Positions 17,027-19,049 of a DNA stretch of 19,049 nucleotides are shown in pieces. The notes under the pieces are model-generated. The model worked only from the letters and a program-made list of their open reading frames with translations. It was not told where the DNA came from and did no database searches. Numbering within the stretch: position 1 is the first letter of the stretch; the number at the start of each line of letters is the position of its first letter. A program made the translations under genes and the position numbers. Source of the DNA: JANMQK01 sp031370485 (lineage in GTDB: Bacteria > Acidobacteriota > Polarisedimenticolia > Gp22-AA2); the NCBI GenBank assembly GCA_031370485.1, contig JANMQK010000038.1:1-19049 (forward strand), given 5' to 3'.

Positions 17027-19049
17027 ATGAAAGCAATCTTCGCGCCTGGAGCGAAGCGCACGCAGGTCCTGGCAGCGATCGGACTGACTTTGCTGCTTAT
17101 GGCACCGGCCGTGTTGCTATGGGCCAGCAGGATCCAGCCGATCGATCCGGCCACCGACGAACAGATGGAACAGCGGATGGCCGAGATCGAGGGCCGACGT
17201 TTGGGCGAGATCAATCTGCCGCCGGCGTTTTATCCGCCCGCGGAGTTCTCGCCGTTCGGCGGGCTGCTTTCCCCGCAGCTGCGCGGCGCGGCCGAGGCCA
17301 GTGGGATGGTGCTCACGCCTCTCGGCCACAGGCCCTGGGCGATCGATCAGGACGAGCTGCGCGCCCGGCTTCCCCAGGCTCTCCTGGCGAAGTCCACGGA
17401 GTACACGAAGGACGCCGGCGGGAACAGCATCTGGAAGGGTCTGAACTACGTCCAGGTGAATCCTGCGGCGATCGCGTCGAAGGGTCTCGACCAGGTGCTG
17501 GCGGAGATCTCGAGCCGCGCCCTGATCCTCGATGCGATGCCGAATTCGACCTACCTGGTGTACGTCGAGCCGGCCCAGGTGACCGCGGTGCGGCAGGACT
17601 CCAACATCCTGCACTCGCGCATCACGGAGCCCGGGGACAAGGTGACGCTGACGCTGGGCAGCCGTCCGCTGATCAACATGGCCGAGTCGCGCAATCCGAA
17701 CCTGTCGGTCTATGTGACCCTCGTGCCCGGCAAGCGGACCCCGGCGTTCCTGCAGGCCCTGAGGAACACCCAGGGGGTCTCCGAGGTGACCGAGAACGCC
17801 TTCGACGGGACCGGTGTGACGCTGCGGGTGCACTACTCCGCGGTGGGCCGGCTGGCGCGTCTGGACCAGGTGAGGTGGATCGACAACAACCTCGAGATGA
17901 TGCAGACGAACTCCGAGAACGTCCCGACCGTGCAGGCGGGCTCCGTGGACGACACGCTGGCGATCCGGCCGTTCGATGACGCCGGGGTTGACGGCGGCGG
18001 TCTGAACGCATCGGGCAATCCCACCGGGACGCGGGTCAACAACGGCACGGCGGTGGTTCCGCCGCAGATCGTGTCGGTGATCGACAACGCCATCAGCCTT
18101 GACACGCCGAACTTCTCGCAGACCGCCACGTCGGTCACGACCGGGCTGGCCCCGATCGGCCCGTCGCACCGGAAGGTCCACTCGATCATCGCGATCACCG
18201 ACAGCGGCAACGACTGCGACTCGACCCTGTCGGGGACGCACTCGCACGGCAACATCGTGGCGGCGACGATCGCGGCCTACCCGAGCGAGCTCGGGTTTTT
18301 CGCGACCCGCTCGGGCATCGGCGGCGGCAACCAGCCCCGCAACGCCAACATGGACGGCATCGCCCGCGGGGCGCGCCTCATGGTGACCGACATCGGCGAC
18401 CAGTCACAGTGCACCATCAACACGCTGTTCGAGAAGGGCGGCAACGTGACGCCCGGCGTGCTGCTGACCCGGCTGAACGAAGTCATCTGTCCGAAGGTGC
18501 CCGGCGGCGGAGCCTGCTCCGGCATCACCGGTGGCGCCACCGAGGTCCACTTGGCGGTTCTGCCTTTCGGCGCCCCGTCGAACTTCTCGACGCTGCAGTT
18601 CATCGCCGACAACGGGACCTATCCGCAGCAGTCCGCGGACCTGGATACGTTCCTCTACAACAACCGCGACTTCATGATCGCCGTGCCGGTGGGGAACAAC
18701 GGCGGACTGGTCAGCACCAACCGCCTCGGCCTGTCGCTGCGCGTCATCCCCGACCTGTTCAACGGAACGGCGGCGGACGAGAACCCGAACGTCCCGCAGC
18801 CCATCCAGACCTCCGCTCCGGCCACGGCCAAGAACATTATCTCGGTTAGCGGCTCGACGGCCGACTGCCTGACATTTTTCGGCACCACCGACTGCGAGCA
18901 GTCGCTGACCGCCTACAATTCGCGCGGCCCGGCGACTCCCCAGTCGCTGCGAATGGCGCCCATCGTGGTGGCCCCGCAGTTCGACCTGACCGGCAACATC
19001 GCGTCGTTGACCGCCACCGTGGCGACCTTCAGGAGCCGTGACAACGACA
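17027..19049 (+). CDS. exported subtilisin-family (S8) serine protease, cut by the window edge
   Basis: Open from the ATG at 17027 (AAGGAGGA six bases upstream) to the edge: 674 codons seen, stop not reached. An N-terminal hydrophobic segment (about 13-32) acts as signal or anchor. Residues about 35-330 are a proregion, including a part like protease-associated inhibitors (SVYVTLVPGKRTPAFLQAL... near 225-285). The catalytic part shows Asp353 (VSVIDNAISLDT), His407 (SHGNIVAATIA), the oxyanion Asn557 (AVPVGNNGG) and the NSRGPATP segment followed by APIVVAPQ, the stretch that precedes the catalytic GTS motif. That Ser would lie just beyond the window. The Asp and His boxes depart from the textbook DTG and HGTHVAG forms, and an extra DSG (392-394) lies just before the His box. 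Substrate unknown. Transcribed from its own strong promoter. Confidence 0.88.
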   Translation, partial: MKAIFAPGAKRTQVLAAIGLTLLLMAPAVLLWASRIQPIDPATDEQMEQRMAEIEGRRLGEINLPPAFYPPAEFSPFGGLLSPQLRGAAEASGMVLTPLGHRPWAIDQDELRARLPQALLAKSTEYTKDAGGNSIWKGLNYVQVNPAAIASKGLDQVLAEISSRALILDAMPNSTYLVYVEPAQVTAVRQDSNILHSRITEPGDKVTLTLGSRPLINMAESRNPNLSVYVTLVPGKRTPAFLQALRNTQGVSEVTENAFDGTGVTLRVHYSAVGRLARLDQVRWIDNNLEMMQTNSENVPTVQAGSVDDTLAIRPFDDAGVDGGGLNASGNPTGTRVNNGTAVVPPQIVSVIDNAISLDTPNFSQTATSVTTGLAPIGPSHRKVHSIIAITDSGNDCDSTLSGTHSHGNIVAATIAAYPSELGFFATRSGIGGGNQPRNANMDGIARGARLMVTDIGDQSQCTINTLFEKGGNVTPGVLLTRLNEVICPKVPGGGACSGITGGATEVHLAVLPFGAPSNFSTLQFIADNGTYPQQSADLDTFLYNNRDFMIAVPVGNNGGLVSTNRLGLSLRVIPDLFNGTAADENPNVPQPIQTSAPATAKNIISVSGSTADCLTFFGTTDCEQSLTAYNSRGPATPQSLRMAPIVVAPQFDLTGNIASLTATVATFRSRDND

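Noticed and set aside
17117..18247. Long open frames on both strands inside the S8 protease region.
   Set aside because: The protease frame has a ribosome-binding site, signal segment and S8 motifs and continues to the window edge; the others are shadows.

Overview
The window comes from a high-GC, Gram-negative bacterium: it encodes an outer-membrane beta-barrel protein and several exported proteins. The lineage cannot be fixed from the sequence alone. The 5' part of the 16S (a GAACGTTGGCGGCGTGGATTA-like start near 362-384) resembles Planctomycetes and related groups. The protein content (phosphodiesterase-TPR fusion, exported S8 protease with a GPS-type inhibitor-like proregion, BioY, LarE) would also fit Acidobacteriota-like lineages.

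Layout. Bases 1-5442 hold a ribosomal RNA operon on the + strand: leader with a boxB-like hairpin and boxA, 16S rRNA, tRNA-Ile(GAU), tRNA-Ala(UGC), a second hairpin plus boxA, and 23S rRNA enclosed by a long processing stem. The 5S gene does not follow the 23S directly. A 529-residue outer-membrane barrel protein gene (5649-7238) lies between them, then comes the 5S (7277-7396) and a strong intrinsic terminator (7406-7442). Bases 7457-13541 hold a tightly packed + strand cluster: yebC, ruvC, a large membrane-anchored SPFH-like/phosphodiesterase/TPR protein, ruvA and ruvB. This is the RuvABC Holliday-junction resolution set with one unrelated gene inserted.

Convergent to ruvB is a minus-strand cluster read from 16744 down to 13577: bioY (biotin ECF transporter S component), larE (sulfur transferase for the nickel-pincer cofactor, three-cysteine iron-sulfur type) and a nitroreductase-like/GAF/GGDEF fusion. 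Its promoter is near-consensus (TTGACA, 17 bp, TACAAT) and may carry a BirA-type operator. Divergent from it, another near-consensus promoter (TTGACA, 17 bp, TATATG) and a leader of about 185 nt drive an exported subtilisin-family (S8) protease. That gene runs off the right edge before its catalytic serine.

The most unusual points are the barrel gene between 23S and 5S, the SPFH-like/phosphodiesterase/TPR protein inside the ruv cluster, and the nitroreductase-like domain fused to a diguanylate cyclase. No mobile element, CRISPR array or phage gene was seen.
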